27,135 nt of DNA from JAAZFE01 sp034005635 (GTDB lineage Bacteria > Verrucomicrobiota > Kiritimatiellia > CAIQIC01 > Lenti-01). Made by a program: the position numbers and the translations under genes. The notes under the pieces are model-generated. The model made no database searches and was not told the DNA's origin. It saw nothing but the letters and a program-made list of their open reading frames with translations. This document shows, in pieces, positions 1 to 7,285 of this stretch; positions within the stretch are counted from its first letter, which is position 1; each line of letters opens with the position of its first letter. The stretch spans positions 1-27,135 of the forward strand of contig JAVEUJ010000017.1 of the NCBI GenBank assembly GCA_034005635.1, in the 5' to 3' direction.

Positions 1-63
1 ATGATTACGGCGATACTCGATCGCTTACTGGAAGAAAAGAACAGGCTCAGACCTATGATTTAA
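1..63 (+). CDS. C-terminal end of an unidentified upstream gene (partial)
   Basis: The window opens in a reading frame that runs to a TAA stop at 61-63 and encodes about 20 residues ending in LRPMI. It contains a charged, helix-like stretch (DRLLEEKNRL). The 5' end lies outside the window, so the first ATG here need not be the real start. The strong plus-strand terminator at 211-244 fits a transcript ending from this direction. Too little remains to name a family. Confidence 0.4.
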   Translation: MITAILDRLLEEKNRLRPMI

Positions 64-156
64 GGTTTTCACCCCTTCTCTGATCCGGGGCAGGTTGCGG
101 GAGTTGGGAATTTTAGACAGAATTAACAAAATAGGGGATCGGGATTATGATCCATA

Positions 157-183
157 AATCCTGACAATCCTGTTCATCCTGTC
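157..183. repeat. Three tandem 9-nt units, consensus AATCCTGTN
   Basis: Positions 157-165, 166-174 and 175-183 read AATCCTGAC, AATCCTGTT and CATCCTGTC, a 9-base tandem repeat. Motifs of this kind (GACAGGAT..ACAGGAT on the other strand) occur between genes in many environmental bacterial genomes; that is from memory, not a search. It lies between the end of the upstream partial gene and the terminator at 211. Confidence 0.6.
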
Positions 184-210
184 AAAAGAATATTGGAGTT
201 TGAACCGCCC

Positions 211-244
211 GGACGCCGATGGCGCGGCGTCCCTGTTTTTTTTT
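211..244 (+). terminator. Rho-independent terminator
   Basis: GGACGCCG (211-218) and CGGCGTCC (225-232) form a perfect 8-bp GC-rich stem around a 6-base loop. CTG and then nine T residues (236-244) follow. This is a textbook intrinsic terminator for plus-strand transcription, presumably for the gene ending at 63. Confidence 0.85.
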
Positions 245-313
245 GACCGGCGTGGCGAGAGACGGATTCTTGGTCCCGGCTCATCCGGAGGATTCGCCCT
301 ACCCTAACAGCCC

Positions 314-334
314 GAACGGCTCGAAGAGCCGTTC
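314..334. repeat. Perfect hairpin (9-bp stem) in the leader before the FabK-like gene
   Basis: GAACGGCTC (314-322) and GAGCCGTTC (326-334) are exact inverted repeats separated by GAA. No T-tract follows, so this is not an obvious terminator. It could be a dispersed palindromic element or a structured leader for the gene at 428. The rest of 245-427 shows no coding potential and no clear promoter. Confidence 0.5.
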
Positions 335-427
335 CGGTCCACGGATTTTCGTCTACTGATGTGTTTTCCGGATGCACTTTAGGCCAAGGCGGGGTAGGAT
401 TCGTCCGTGACTAAAGGAGTACCTGTA

Positions 428-1447
428 ATGAATACGACACATTTAGACAGTCTTTGGCAGGCGGGACGTGAATTTCTCGGCGTCCGCTATCCCATCATGT
501 GCGGAGCGATGACATGGATCAGCGATTCGACCTTGGTGAAAGCCGTCGGGCGCGAAGGCGGGTTTGGCTGTCTGGCCGCGGGTAATATGCCTGGCGATAT
601 GCTGGCCAAGGAAATTGAGCGGTGCTTCGATTCGGCATCTACGCCGTTTGCCGTGAATCTGGTGACAATCGCGCCGAATTTTCCGGCTCACAAAGAGGCG
701 GTGCTGGCGTCGAAGGCACCGGTCGTTATTTTTGCGGGTAATTTTCCCAAACGCAAAGATGTCGAGCAGATGAAGGCGACCGGCAAAAAGGTCGTGTCGT
801 TCGCCTCGACAGATTCCATCGCGGAACAAATGGTACGGTTCGGGGTGGATGCACTGATCTTGGAAGGCAGCGAGGCAGGGGGGCACATTGGCCATGTATC
901 GCTGATGATTTTGCTCCAACAGGTGTTGTTCAAAAATCCCAGCGTGCCGGTGTTTGTGGCGGGAGGAATCGCCACGGGCCGCATGATGGCGCACCTGCTG
1001 CTGATGGGGGCAGCGGGGGTGCAGATGGGTACGCGGTTTGTCATGAGTGAAGAGTGTACGGCCCACCCGAATCTCAAGGAACGATTTGCCCGGGCGCGTG
1101 CAAGAGAGGCGATGAGCACGCCAGAATACGACAAGCGACTGCCGATTGTGGCCGTTCGCGCGCTCAAAAATAAATCGTCGGAAGAATTCTCGCGGCTTCA
1201 GTTCGACCTGCTCAAGCAGTTGGACGAAGACAAGATCAGCCGCGCTGAGGCCCAATTCCAGGTGGAGAGCTTCTGGATGGGTGGGTTGCGCAAAGCGGCC
1301 GTCGATGGCGATGTGGATCGCGGCTCGTGCATGGCCGGGCAGAGCGTTGGCCTAGTCGACAAGGTCCAGCCCATGCGGGAAATCTTTGCTGAAATGATCC
1401 GTGATGGAGAGGCGGAATTGGCCTCGGTGAAAGAGCGCTTGCAGTAG
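428..1447 (+). CDS. FabK-like FMN-dependent enoyl-ACP reductase II / nitronate monooxygenase family
   Basis: 339 residues, a (beta/alpha)8 FMN flavoprotein of the 2-nitropropane dioxygenase family. Visible marks are an N-terminal PIMCGAMTWISD segment, the EGSEAGGHIGHVS loop holding the conserved histidine, the FMN-phosphate-binding VPVFVAGGIATG, and GVQMGTRFV. The C-terminal part (AVRALKNKSSEEF, then GDVDRGSCMAGQSVGLVD) closely resembles my memory of FabK, which reduces enoyl-ACP in the last step of the fatty-acid elongation cycle. FabK is therefore preferred over a plain nitronate monooxygenase, but the substrate cannot be settled from sequence. The ATG at 428 is chosen because AAAGGAGT at 413-420 sits 7 bases upstream; an in-frame GTG at 407 precedes that ribosome site. 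It is a single gene, convergent with the DUF805-like gene, and no other fatty-acid genes are adjacent. Confidence 0.85.
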   Translation: MNTTHLDSLWQAGREFLGVRYPIMCGAMTWISDSTLVKAVGREGGFGCLAAGNMPGDMLAKEIERCFDSASTPFAVNLVTIAPNFPAHKEAVLASKAPVVIFAGNFPKRKDVEQMKATGKKVVSFASTDSIAEQMVRFGVDALILEGSEAGGHIGHVSLMILLQQVLFKNPSVPVFVAGGIATGRMMAHLLLMGAAGVQMGTRFVMSEECTAHPNLKERFARARAREAMSTPEYDKRLPIVAVRALKNKSSEEFSRLQFDLLKQLDEDKISRAEAQFQVESFWMGGLRKAAVDGDVDRGSCMAGQSVGLVDKVQPMREIFAEMIRDGEAELASVKERLQ

Positions 1448-1473
1448 ACAGGCTACCCCGCCAGCGCCCCTCT

Positions 1474-1938
1474 CTATGCGCCGGGTTTGTCCGGTGCGAA
1501 TTTGCCGCGTTGGACGAATAACCGTATCAGGACCACCACGGGCCACGCGGCGAGCACCGCGGCGGTAGAGCCCCAAATGCGCAACGGCAGCTTGGCCATA
1601 AGGTCGTCGCCCACCCAGAGCCACACAAAGAGCGGCAGGATGATCTGCAGCAGGTTGGCTCCACTTTGATTAATATCGTGGAAGCGATGGGAGAGAACGA
1701 GGAGGGCGAGATAGAAAGCAACCGCCACCACGGGAAAGAACTTCCACGGTGCCACTAGCGCCGTCTCCTGGAGCCCATTCCAATAAGCGAAGATCAAGAT
1801 GGCGAGCAGCGGTATGAAGCGCACCGCAAAGGCCACGCGGCCAATGTGGCGATTGAACTGGTTTTCCACGTCGATGCAACGCTGCTTGAGCCAGAGTTGG
1901 CGTGGGGTGGGCGTATGGATGTGTTGGGCAGTGGTCAT
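1474..1938 (-). CDS. DUF805-like small membrane protein
   Basis: 154 residues with a basic N-terminal segment and about four hydrophobic helices (roughly residues 38-55, 64-82, 92-110 and 120-140). The segment LSHRFHDINQSGANLL resembles the R-hHD-hN-SG signature of DUF805 proteins (compare RLHDIGRSG), whose function is unknown. It is the last gene of a three-gene minus-strand unit. Its ATG lies 9 bases past the transporter stop, and AGGAG overlaps that stop region, so the two are probably translated from one message. Its product may sit beside the transporter in the inner membrane, but nothing shows a physical partnership. The family assignment rests on one motif and the overall topology. Confidence 0.65.
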   Translation of the reverse strand: MTTAQHIHTPTPRQLWLKQRCIDVENQFNRHIGRVAFAVRFIPLLAILIFAYWNGLQETALVAPWKFFPVVAVAFYLALLVLSHRFHDINQSGANLLQIILPLFVWLWVGDDLMAKLPLRIWGSTAAVLAAWPVVVLIRLFVQRGKFAPDKPGA

Positions 1939-1947
1939 AGCAAACTC

Positions 1948-3744
1948 CTATTCTGCAGCGGCGGGAGCATCGGCTTCCACACTATTGTTCTGGGCCTTGT
2001 TGAGGGTCTTGGCGTCGATTAGCAATTCACGGGCGATGCTGTCGCGGCCCTTCAGGTTGATCGCATTTTGTGCTTGTTCCATGGCGGTGGCGGCATCCCC
2101 GACGGCCAAAGCGTCTTGGGCCGCGGCAACATAGGTATCATGGATGCTGTCCACAATGTGCAAAGCATCGGCTTGGCCAGGCACGAGGCGCAGGACGCGT
2201 TGGGCATCCTCGGTGGCATTCTTAATGTTGTTGGCCGCAAAAGCGGACTTGGCAGTGACGATGTAGTGCTCAATGGCCAGCGGCTTCATCGTGCGATAGT
2301 AACGGACGCCAACGGTGGCGCCACCCACAACTAGCAGCACCATGAAGCCGATGACAACGCGGCTAGCGATGGCTTGTCCTTTTTGGCGGAGAAGCAGCGA
2401 GAGCATGGCGCACCCGCCAAAGAAGGCGAAGCAGGTCATGATGCCGAACCAGACGGTGTAGTTGCCGGGCAGGGACACGTCGAGCATCAGGCCGGTGATG
2501 AACAGGCCAATAGCCGCGCCGTAGTATTGGAAGGAGTCGATGACGCCCGAGGCGAAGCCGGCCATTTTCTTGCCGCCGATATCCACGGGGGAGGCCGCCC
2601 CGACAATGGAGTGTGTCGAGTTGGCGGTGACGGCGATCAGGACCAGGAAGAGGCAGCCCAAGAGGATGCCGCTTGTGGTGGGGCCGATGAGGCCGAGAGC
2701 CATGACAAGGGTGGCGGTGGCGATGACGCAAGCCTCGCCGTAGTACAGCGCCATGGCCACGGGATAGCGATTGCCACGGAAGAAGCGGTCCGAGGCCCAG
2801 CCGGAAAATACCGACCCGCAGACCGCAACAATCGGCACCAAGACAAGCGTGAAACTGGCGATCAGCGGGAGGTTAGTCTTCATGTTGAAGCCCAGCACGT
2901 CCTCAAAGTAGAGCGGAGAAAGCTGATCGGCAGCGTGCCGTACGGCTCCGGTGCACCCGTAGGCGACCGCATAAAACCATACCAGTGGATTCGAGAAGAC
3001 AAACTTAAAGGATTCCCACACGGGAACCGTGGTGCCGGCTGAGTCGTCCACGTCGTCTTGAATGGCCTTGGGGAAGCCGGAATCGTCGGGAGACTGCGAG
3101 GCGATGAAGTAAAACAAGATGGAAATGAGGCCTAAGAAGATCGGAGGAATGGTAAAGAGCGTACGCCACTCACCCGGGCCAACGATAATCGCCAGGAAAC
3201 TGAACCCTGCGAGAAGCCACGGGGCCAGCATTGAAATCATGGCTTGCCCCGACTGGATCATGAACCCAAAAATACCAGAGAAGAGTCCGCGTTCATTTTT
3301 GTTGAACCAGGCGGCGTTGATTTTGACCATGCCCGGAGTGCCCGCGGCTTGGATGTAACCGTTCACCATCCACATGATGGCAAAAGCAGTGAAGGAGGAG
3401 GTCCAGGAGGAGAAGCCAATGACCAGATTGATCAGAATGGAGCCAATGGCGCCAAGCAGCATAGAGGCGCGGCCGCCGATACGGTCACAAATTAGTCCGT
3501 TAAATAACTGACCGGTGCCGTAGGCTATTGAAAACCAGGCGGCCAGATTGGCGATGTCGCCCGTAGACCAGCCAAACTCAGCACGCAGACCAGCACCGGC
3601 GAAGCGGAAGTTGTAGCGGCACATGTAGAACATGGCGTACATCAACCCGACGGTGAACCAGTTGAGTCCGCGGCGGGCTTTGAATCCCAAGGGATGCTCG
3701 TGTTGGGCCTTCCATTCCAATTTGGCTTCAGTAGCTATGCTCAT
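1948..3744 (-). CDS. OPA-family MFS transporter (GlpT/UhpT-like) with C-terminal helical-repeat extension
   Basis: 598 residues. The first ~465 form a 12-helix major facilitator of the organophosphate:phosphate antiporter family. Visible marks are YMCRYNF near residue 40 (an arginine where GlpT has its substrate arginine), the INAAWFNKNERG loop between helices, and AVRHAADQLSPLYF at the start of the second half with a second arginine. Such proteins exchange glycerol-3-phosphate, hexose-phosphates or related organophosphates for phosphate. After a hydrophobic segment near 465-482 the protein continues with about 115 extra residues of amphipathic helices (TAKSAFAANNIKNA, AAQDALAVGDAATAM) that look TPR-like. 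GlpT relatives end near 450 residues, so this is a fusion. The start follows AGAGGAAT. Its ATG overlaps the stop of the upstream lipoprotein gene in an ATGA, implying translational coupling. The substrate is unknown. Confidence 0.85.
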   Translation of the reverse strand: MSIATEAKLEWKAQHEHPLGFKARRGLNWFTVGLMYAMFYMCRYNFRFAGAGLRAEFGWSTGDIANLAAWFSIAYGTGQLFNGLICDRIGGRASMLLGAIGSILINLVIGFSSWTSSFTAFAIMWMVNGYIQAAGTPGMVKINAAWFNKNERGLFSGIFGFMIQSGQAMISMLAPWLLAGFSFLAIIVGPGEWRTLFTIPPIFLGLISILFYFIASQSPDDSGFPKAIQDDVDDSAGTTVPVWESFKFVFSNPLVWFYAVAYGCTGAVRHAADQLSPLYFEDVLGFNMKTNLPLIASFTLVLVPIVAVCGSVFSGWASDRFFRGNRYPVAMALYYGEACVIATATLVMALGLIGPTTSGILLGCLFLVLIAVTANSTHSIVGAASPVDIGGKKMAGFASGVIDSFQYYGAAIGLFITGLMLDVSLPGNYTVWFGIMTCFAFFGGCAMLSLLLRQKGQAIASRVVIGFMVLLVVGGATVGVRYYRTMKPLAIEHYIVTAKSAFAANNIKNATEDAQRVLRLVPGQADALHIVDSIHDTYVAAAQDALAVGDAATAMEQAQNAINLKGRDSIARELLIDAKTLNKAQNNSVEADAPAAAE

Positions 3745-4838
3745 GGCGTGATTCCTCTGTAATGCACCGGGGCGGTGGATGGATCTGTCGTAGATATGGC
3801 GGAGGCGCCACTTTTACGCAAGGGGGTTTCGAACCAGACTTGGCGTTGTTTGTAATCAATAACAAGAATATGGCGCGCCAACAGGCCGAGGCCAAGGCGG
3901 GCGGGGAAGGCGGACGGCAGGCCGTGTTCCTCATGGAAAGACGGGCGGAAGTCATCGATGACGAGATCACCAAGGGAGAGAGTGGTGCCGACCGGTGTCT
4001 CGGCGGGAAGTGACAGGTCAAATTCGCCGGCCGTATCGATCACCAGCAGCAGGGGGACTCCGTCGAGACGGCCTTCCACCGCAGGGCGCCCTCGCCAACT
4101 TTTCAGCGGCAAGCGGGCTAATACAGTTCCTAGATCTTCGGTTTGGTAGGTGGTATCGGTCGAAAATCGGACCGTGCGCTCGGGAAAATCAAAGCGCACG
4201 AAAGAAAAAACTTGCAGCGGGGCAGCACCAAAAACGACATGCGTTCGTCGGCCGAGATTCTCGCGGGCACGAGCCGTTTTAGGACTGCGCCCCGGTTTTT
4301 CATTGCTGCGCGCGAGCGGGCCGAAACCGCCGCGGGCGGGCAAGACATAGAAGATCGGCGATTCCATGTGCAGAGTGTCAAAAACCAGTTTATTGGCCAC
4401 TCCGGCATAGCCGGGAAGTTCGGACAAAACATGGTCGGGGTATTCCCCGATGGGCGGCGCAAATACCCGGTAGTCCATAGCCTCAGCCGCAGCTAGCAGT
4501 AGCCAGCTTTGTCGCGCGGTGGTGTCTAGCAGAACCTGGCAGTCGACAAACCGGCCCGTTCGTGCGCGAATCACCGGCACGGGCAATGAGGACGGCGAGA
4601 TGAAATCCATCTGAGCACCGCGATGTGGATGAACGCGGTTGGCAAACTCGAAGCGGTCTCCCACTGTATCGTGGTAGATGGTGATGCCGTAAGTCCGCGC
4701 ATCCCGGCCTGTGGTTAGGAATTTATTCAGTTCATCTTGTCCCAGTGGCGCTGGCGCCAGTGGAACCGCGGTGGCGCAGCCAGCCGCCACCGCGAGCAGG
4801 CCAATGAGGAATATCCGAATGGAAACAGTTTTAACCAT
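3741..4838 (-). CDS. Lipoprotein with aspartyl-protease-like motifs
   Basis: 365 residues from the ATG at 4838. The N-terminus is a typical lipoprotein signal: MVKT, a hydrophobic stretch, then LAVAAGC with the lipid-modified cysteine at residue 21. Two similar segments follow: VLLDTTARQSWLL (Asp 105) and LLLVIDTAGEFDLSL (Asp 268). The second is followed by GLGLLARHILVIDYKQRQVWF. This D-T-[GAST] pattern with a later hydrophobic-G-hydrophobic segment is the layout of retropepsin-like folds; the usual DTG is DTT and DTA here, so activity is uncertain. The frame is open upstream to a GTG at 4916, with another ATG at 4853; none has a clear ribosome site, and 4838 gives the best signal peptide. 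It is the first gene of the unit and its stop overlaps the transporter start by 4 bases. It could be a sensor, protease or binding subunit for that transporter. Confidence 0.65.
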   Translation of the reverse strand: MVKTVSIRIFLIGLLAVAAGCATAVPLAPAPLGQDELNKFLTTGRDARTYGITIYHDTVGDRFEFANRVHPHRGAQMDFISPSSLPVPVIRARTGRFVDCQVLLDTTARQSWLLLAAAEAMDYRVFAPPIGEYPDHVLSELPGYAGVANKLVFDTLHMESPIFYVLPARGGFGPLARSNEKPGRSPKTARARENLGRRTHVVFGAAPLQVFSFVRFDFPERTVRFSTDTTYQTEDLGTVLARLPLKSWRGRPAVEGRLDGVPLLLVIDTAGEFDLSLPAETPVGTTLSLGDLVIDDFRPSFHEEHGLPSAFPARLGLGLLARHILVIDYKQRQVWFETPLRKSGASAISTTDPSTAPVHYRGITP

Positions 4839-4951
4839 TAATAAGATTGTCATGTATCGCAAAAATCGAGGAGAAGTACAAGACCACAAAATGAGCGCCC
4901 CGGAAATTGGGCGCACGACAAAATTAAGGAAGGATGCGGATTTGAAATGGT

Positions 4952-4973
4952 GGGGTCGAGCTTGCTCGATCCC
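4952..4973. repeat. Inverted repeat in the divergent region before amaP
   Basis: GGGGTCGAGC (4952-4961) and GCTCGATCCC (4964-4973) pair over ten positions, with one G-T pair, around TT. No T-tract follows. The region 4839-5174 separates two divergent operons and must contain promoters for both, but I cannot point to convincing -35/-10 pairs. The hairpin may be a dispersed palindromic repeat. Confidence 0.5.
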
Positions 4974-5174
4974 TGTTCATGAACTGCGGGGCAACGGAAG
5001 GGTCGTTTTTGAAACAACCCGGTCGCAGTCCCGACCTCAGAGTGTGGGGACGCCCCTCCAAAACAGGCATCGGACGGAACCGTGAAGATTTTTGTCATGC
5101 ACCCCCGGTGATTTTTTGAGTGCAAATGGGGCGGCAACAAGGTATATCCTTGAAACGGAAGGCAGGAGAATCAC

Positions 5175-5714
5175 ATGAAAGTAATTCATTTTTTGTTGGG
5201 TTTGGTTCTGTACATGGCCCTGGCGGTGGCCGGGTTGGCGCTGATGGTCTCGGTGCAACATCCGCCATGCCTGCAATCGGCCTTGGAATGGGCACGGGGC
5301 ATCCCGCCGTGGGGACGCGTGGTGCTGGGGGTAGGCGCCATTATGTATCTGTTTGTCTACCTGCTGACAGGCGTGGCGTGGCGCCGGAAACGCTCATTCA
5401 TCCGATTTGAAAATGAGGACGGCACGGTTAGCGTCAGTACGGACGCGGTGCAGGAGTATCTCGATGGATTGAAAGATGAATTTGCGGCCGTCGCTTGGTT
5501 GAAAACAAAATTACGTGCGCAGCGCGGGGCATTGGCGGTGGGGCTGATCGTGGGGGTCAAGGAAGGCACCCGCATCCCTGAATTGTGCAAGCTGATCCAA
5601 TCTCGTGTGCGTGAAATTCTGCAAGAGCATCTGGGCACCTGCGATTTGAGCGGCATTTCTATTGAAGTGAATGAAATCCGCTCACGTAAGAAATCCGCCG
5701 TGGAAAGCGTGTAG
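5175..5714 (+). CDS. amaP: AmaP-like alkaline shock response membrane anchor protein
   Basis: 179 residues. Two membrane helices lie near residues 4-26 and 44-67, followed by WRRKRSF and a soluble cytoplasmic domain (about 72-175). This domain contains VSVSTDAVQEYLDGL and ISIEVNEIRSRKK and looks like the Asp23/DUF322 fold. AmaP anchors Asp23 to the membrane in Firmicutes and affects the cell envelope stress response; the role outside Firmicutes is not established. No asp23 gene is in the window. A GGCAGGAG ribosome site precedes the ATG. The gmhA start follows its stop by 9 bases, so it probably heads an operon with gmhA and the PfkB kinase gene. The gene symbol is by family resemblance only. 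Confidence 0.65.
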   Translation: MKVIHFLLGLVLYMALAVAGLALMVSVQHPPCLQSALEWARGIPPWGRVVLGVGAIMYLFVYLLTGVAWRRKRSFIRFENEDGTVSVSTDAVQEYLDGLKDEFAAVAWLKTKLRAQRGALAVGLIVGVKEGTRIPELCKLIQSRVREILQEHLGTCDLSGISIEVNEIRSRKKSAVESV

Positions 5715-5723
5715 GGCTGGGCC

Positions 5724-6290
5724 ATGGATTGGGACGGATTTGCCGAAGGTCATTTAGATGTTGCGCATGAAGTGCTGACTCGACTGCGGCCGGCGATCGA
5801 GGCTGTAGCGGCTGGTATAATTGAGCGTCTCCGACAGGGGGGCAAAGTCATGCTGTGTGGCAATGGCGGCAGCGCCGCGGATGCCCAGCATTTTGCGGCC
5901 GAATTGGTTAACCGGTTTCAACGCGAGCGGCGCCCCTATCCGGCACTGGCGCTGACGACGGACACCTCGGTGCTCACGTCGATTGCCAATGACTATGAGT
6001 TCGACCAGATCTTTTCAAAACAGGTCGAGGCGCTAGGGCGTCCGGGTGATGTGCTGCTGGCCATTTCGACCAGCGGTAATGCGGCGAATGTCTGCCGGGC
6101 GGTTGAGGCTGCGAAAACAGCCGGTGTATGGACGGTGTCTCTATGCGGAGGCACGGGGGGGGCCTTGGCGGCGTTAGCTGATGAGGTGCTGTGCATCGGG
6201 TGCACGGGTGTGACCGCGCGCATTCAAGAGGGCCATGGCATGATCGTTCACGCGTTGTGCGAGTTAGTCGAGGAGGCACTGGCAGAGTAA
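5724..6290 (+). CDS. gmhA: Phosphoheptose isomerase (sedoheptulose-7-phosphate isomerase), SIS domain
   Basis: 188 residues, close to the usual ~190 of GmhA. The SIS fold is clear: CGNGGSAADAQHFAAEL (45-61) with Glu60, LTTDTSVLTSIANDY (77-91), ISTSGNAANV (114-123) and IQEGHGMIVHALCELVE (168-183). Glu60 and His176 correspond to the catalytic Glu65 and His180 of E. coli GmhA. The enzyme converts sedoheptulose-7-phosphate to D-glycero-D-manno-heptose-7-phosphate, the first step to the ADP-heptose of the lipopolysaccharide inner core. The paralogue DiaA is similar in fold, but both catalytic residues favour GmhA. The ribosome site is weak (GGGCTGGG). It sits 9 bases after amaP and 34 before a PfkB kinase gene; no heptose adenylyltransferase (hldE/rfaE2) or gmhB is in the window. 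Confidence 0.88.
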   Translation: MDWDGFAEGHLDVAHEVLTRLRPAIEAVAAGIIERLRQGGKVMLCGNGGSAADAQHFAAELVNRFQRERRPYPALALTTDTSVLTSIANDYEFDQIFSKQVEALGRPGDVLLAISTSGNAANVCRAVEAAKTAGVWTVSLCGGTGGALAALADEVLCIGCTGVTARIQEGHGMIVHALCELVEEALAE

Positions 6291-6324
6291 GGTATGGGGC
6301 AGGACGAGAAGGAACGGATAACTG

Positions 6325-7239
6325 ATGAATACGAAAATAACCCCAGATGTCGTCGTGGTGGGCTCGGTGGCGTTTGACAGCGTGCAGACACCCAAGGCGG
6401 CACATGAAAAGCTGTTGGGTGGTTCCGCGAGCTATACCAGTGTTGCGGCCTCGCTATTTGCCCGGACCGGCGTAGTAGGCGTCGTGGGGGAGGATTTTCC
6501 GCAGGAATACGTTGATATCTTTACTCAAGCAGGCGTGGATATGCAGGGCATGCAGCACGAAAAGGGCAAGACGTTTCACTGGAGTGGCGTCTACGAAGAC
6601 AACATGAACAACCGGCGCACGAACTGCACCGATTTGAATGTGTTTGCCAATTTCAACCCGGTCATTCCCGAGGCCTACCGCACAAGCCCGTTCCTGTGCC
6701 TCGAAAATATTGCACCCGCCCTGCAGGCACATGTACTCGACCAGATGCAGAAGCCGAAGTTTACAATGCTGGACACGATGGATCTGTGGATCAACACAAC
6801 CCGCGAAGACTTGATGAATGTGATTGCGCGCGTGGATATGCTGACAGTCAACGAGCACGAGGCGCGACATCTGACGGGTAAAGGCTCGCTCCTAAAGGCG
6901 GCGCAAAAAATCCTCGAGATGGGGCCGAAATATGCGCTGATCAAAAAGGGTGAGCACGGCGCATTCTTGATGTCGAAGGATGACTTTTTGATTGTGCCGG
7001 CCTGGCCATTGATCGAGGTGCTGGATCCCACCGGTGCCGGGGATACGTTTGCGGGCGGACTCATTGGAACACTAGCCGAACTGGGCGAGGTGACTCGAGA
7101 GAACCTCCATCGGGCACTGGTTAATGCGACCGTCACCGCCGCGTATACCTGCGAGGCCTTTAGCGTGGACGGTTTGCGCCACATCACCCGCGCCCAACTC
7201 GACGAACGTGCCAACGCCTTTCGGCGCATGATGCCGTAA
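6325..7239 (+). CDS. PfkB-family carbohydrate kinase
   Basis: 304 residues with a ribokinase-type fold. The N-terminus has VVVVGSVAFDSVQTP and KLLGGSASYTSVAASLF (GG substrate motif), the middle has MLTVNEHEARHLTG, and the C-terminal signature is DPTGAGDTFAGGLIG with the catalytic base at Asp240. PfkB enzymes phosphorylate a sugar hydroxyl with ATP. The gmhA neighbour suggests a sugar-phosphate or heptose-phosphate substrate, for example the HldE kinase step, but it lacks the fused nucleotidyltransferase domain, and other members act on ribose, fructose or nucleosides. AAGGAAC lies about 10 bases before the ATG. It is convergent with mdcA; the 46-base gap holds a small hairpin (7246-7263). Confidence 0.82.
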   Translation: MNTKITPDVVVVGSVAFDSVQTPKAAHEKLLGGSASYTSVAASLFARTGVVGVVGEDFPQEYVDIFTQAGVDMQGMQHEKGKTFHWSGVYEDNMNNRRTNCTDLNVFANFNPVIPEAYRTSPFLCLENIAPALQAHVLDQMQKPKFTMLDTMDLWINTTREDLMNVIARVDMLTVNEHEARHLTGKGSLLKAAQKILEMGPKYALIKKGEHGAFLMSKDDFLIVPAWPLIEVLDPTGAGDTFAGGLIGTLAELGEVTRENLHRALVNATVTAAYTCEAFSVDGLRHITRAQLDERANAFRRMMP

Positions 7240-7245
7240 GGCGAA

Positions 7246-7263
7246 TTCATCCACCAGGATGAA
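7246..7263. terminator. Small hairpin between convergent genes, possible weak terminator
   Basis: TTCATCC (7246-7252) and GGATGAA (7257-7263) are perfect inverted repeats around ACCA, placed between the stops of the PfkB gene (7239) and mdcA (7286). There is no T-tract on either strand, so intrinsic termination is uncertain. Confidence 0.35.
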
Positions 7264-7285
7264 CTCGTAATCTTCTACGCTCAGA

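Noticed and set aside
174..377. 67-residue minus-strand frame in the first intergenic region
   Set aside because: It runs through the terminator at 211-244 and the tandem repeat, and has no ribosome site or homology signal.
443..1255. 270-residue minus-strand frame inside the FabK-like gene
   Set aside because: His/Arg-rich shadow translation with no family resemblance and no ribosome site.
2374..3042. 222-residue plus-strand frame antisense to the transporter gene
   Set aside because: It is rich in charged, low-complexity residues typical of a reverse-strand shadow, has no recognisable domain, and the opposite frame encodes a clear OPA transporter.
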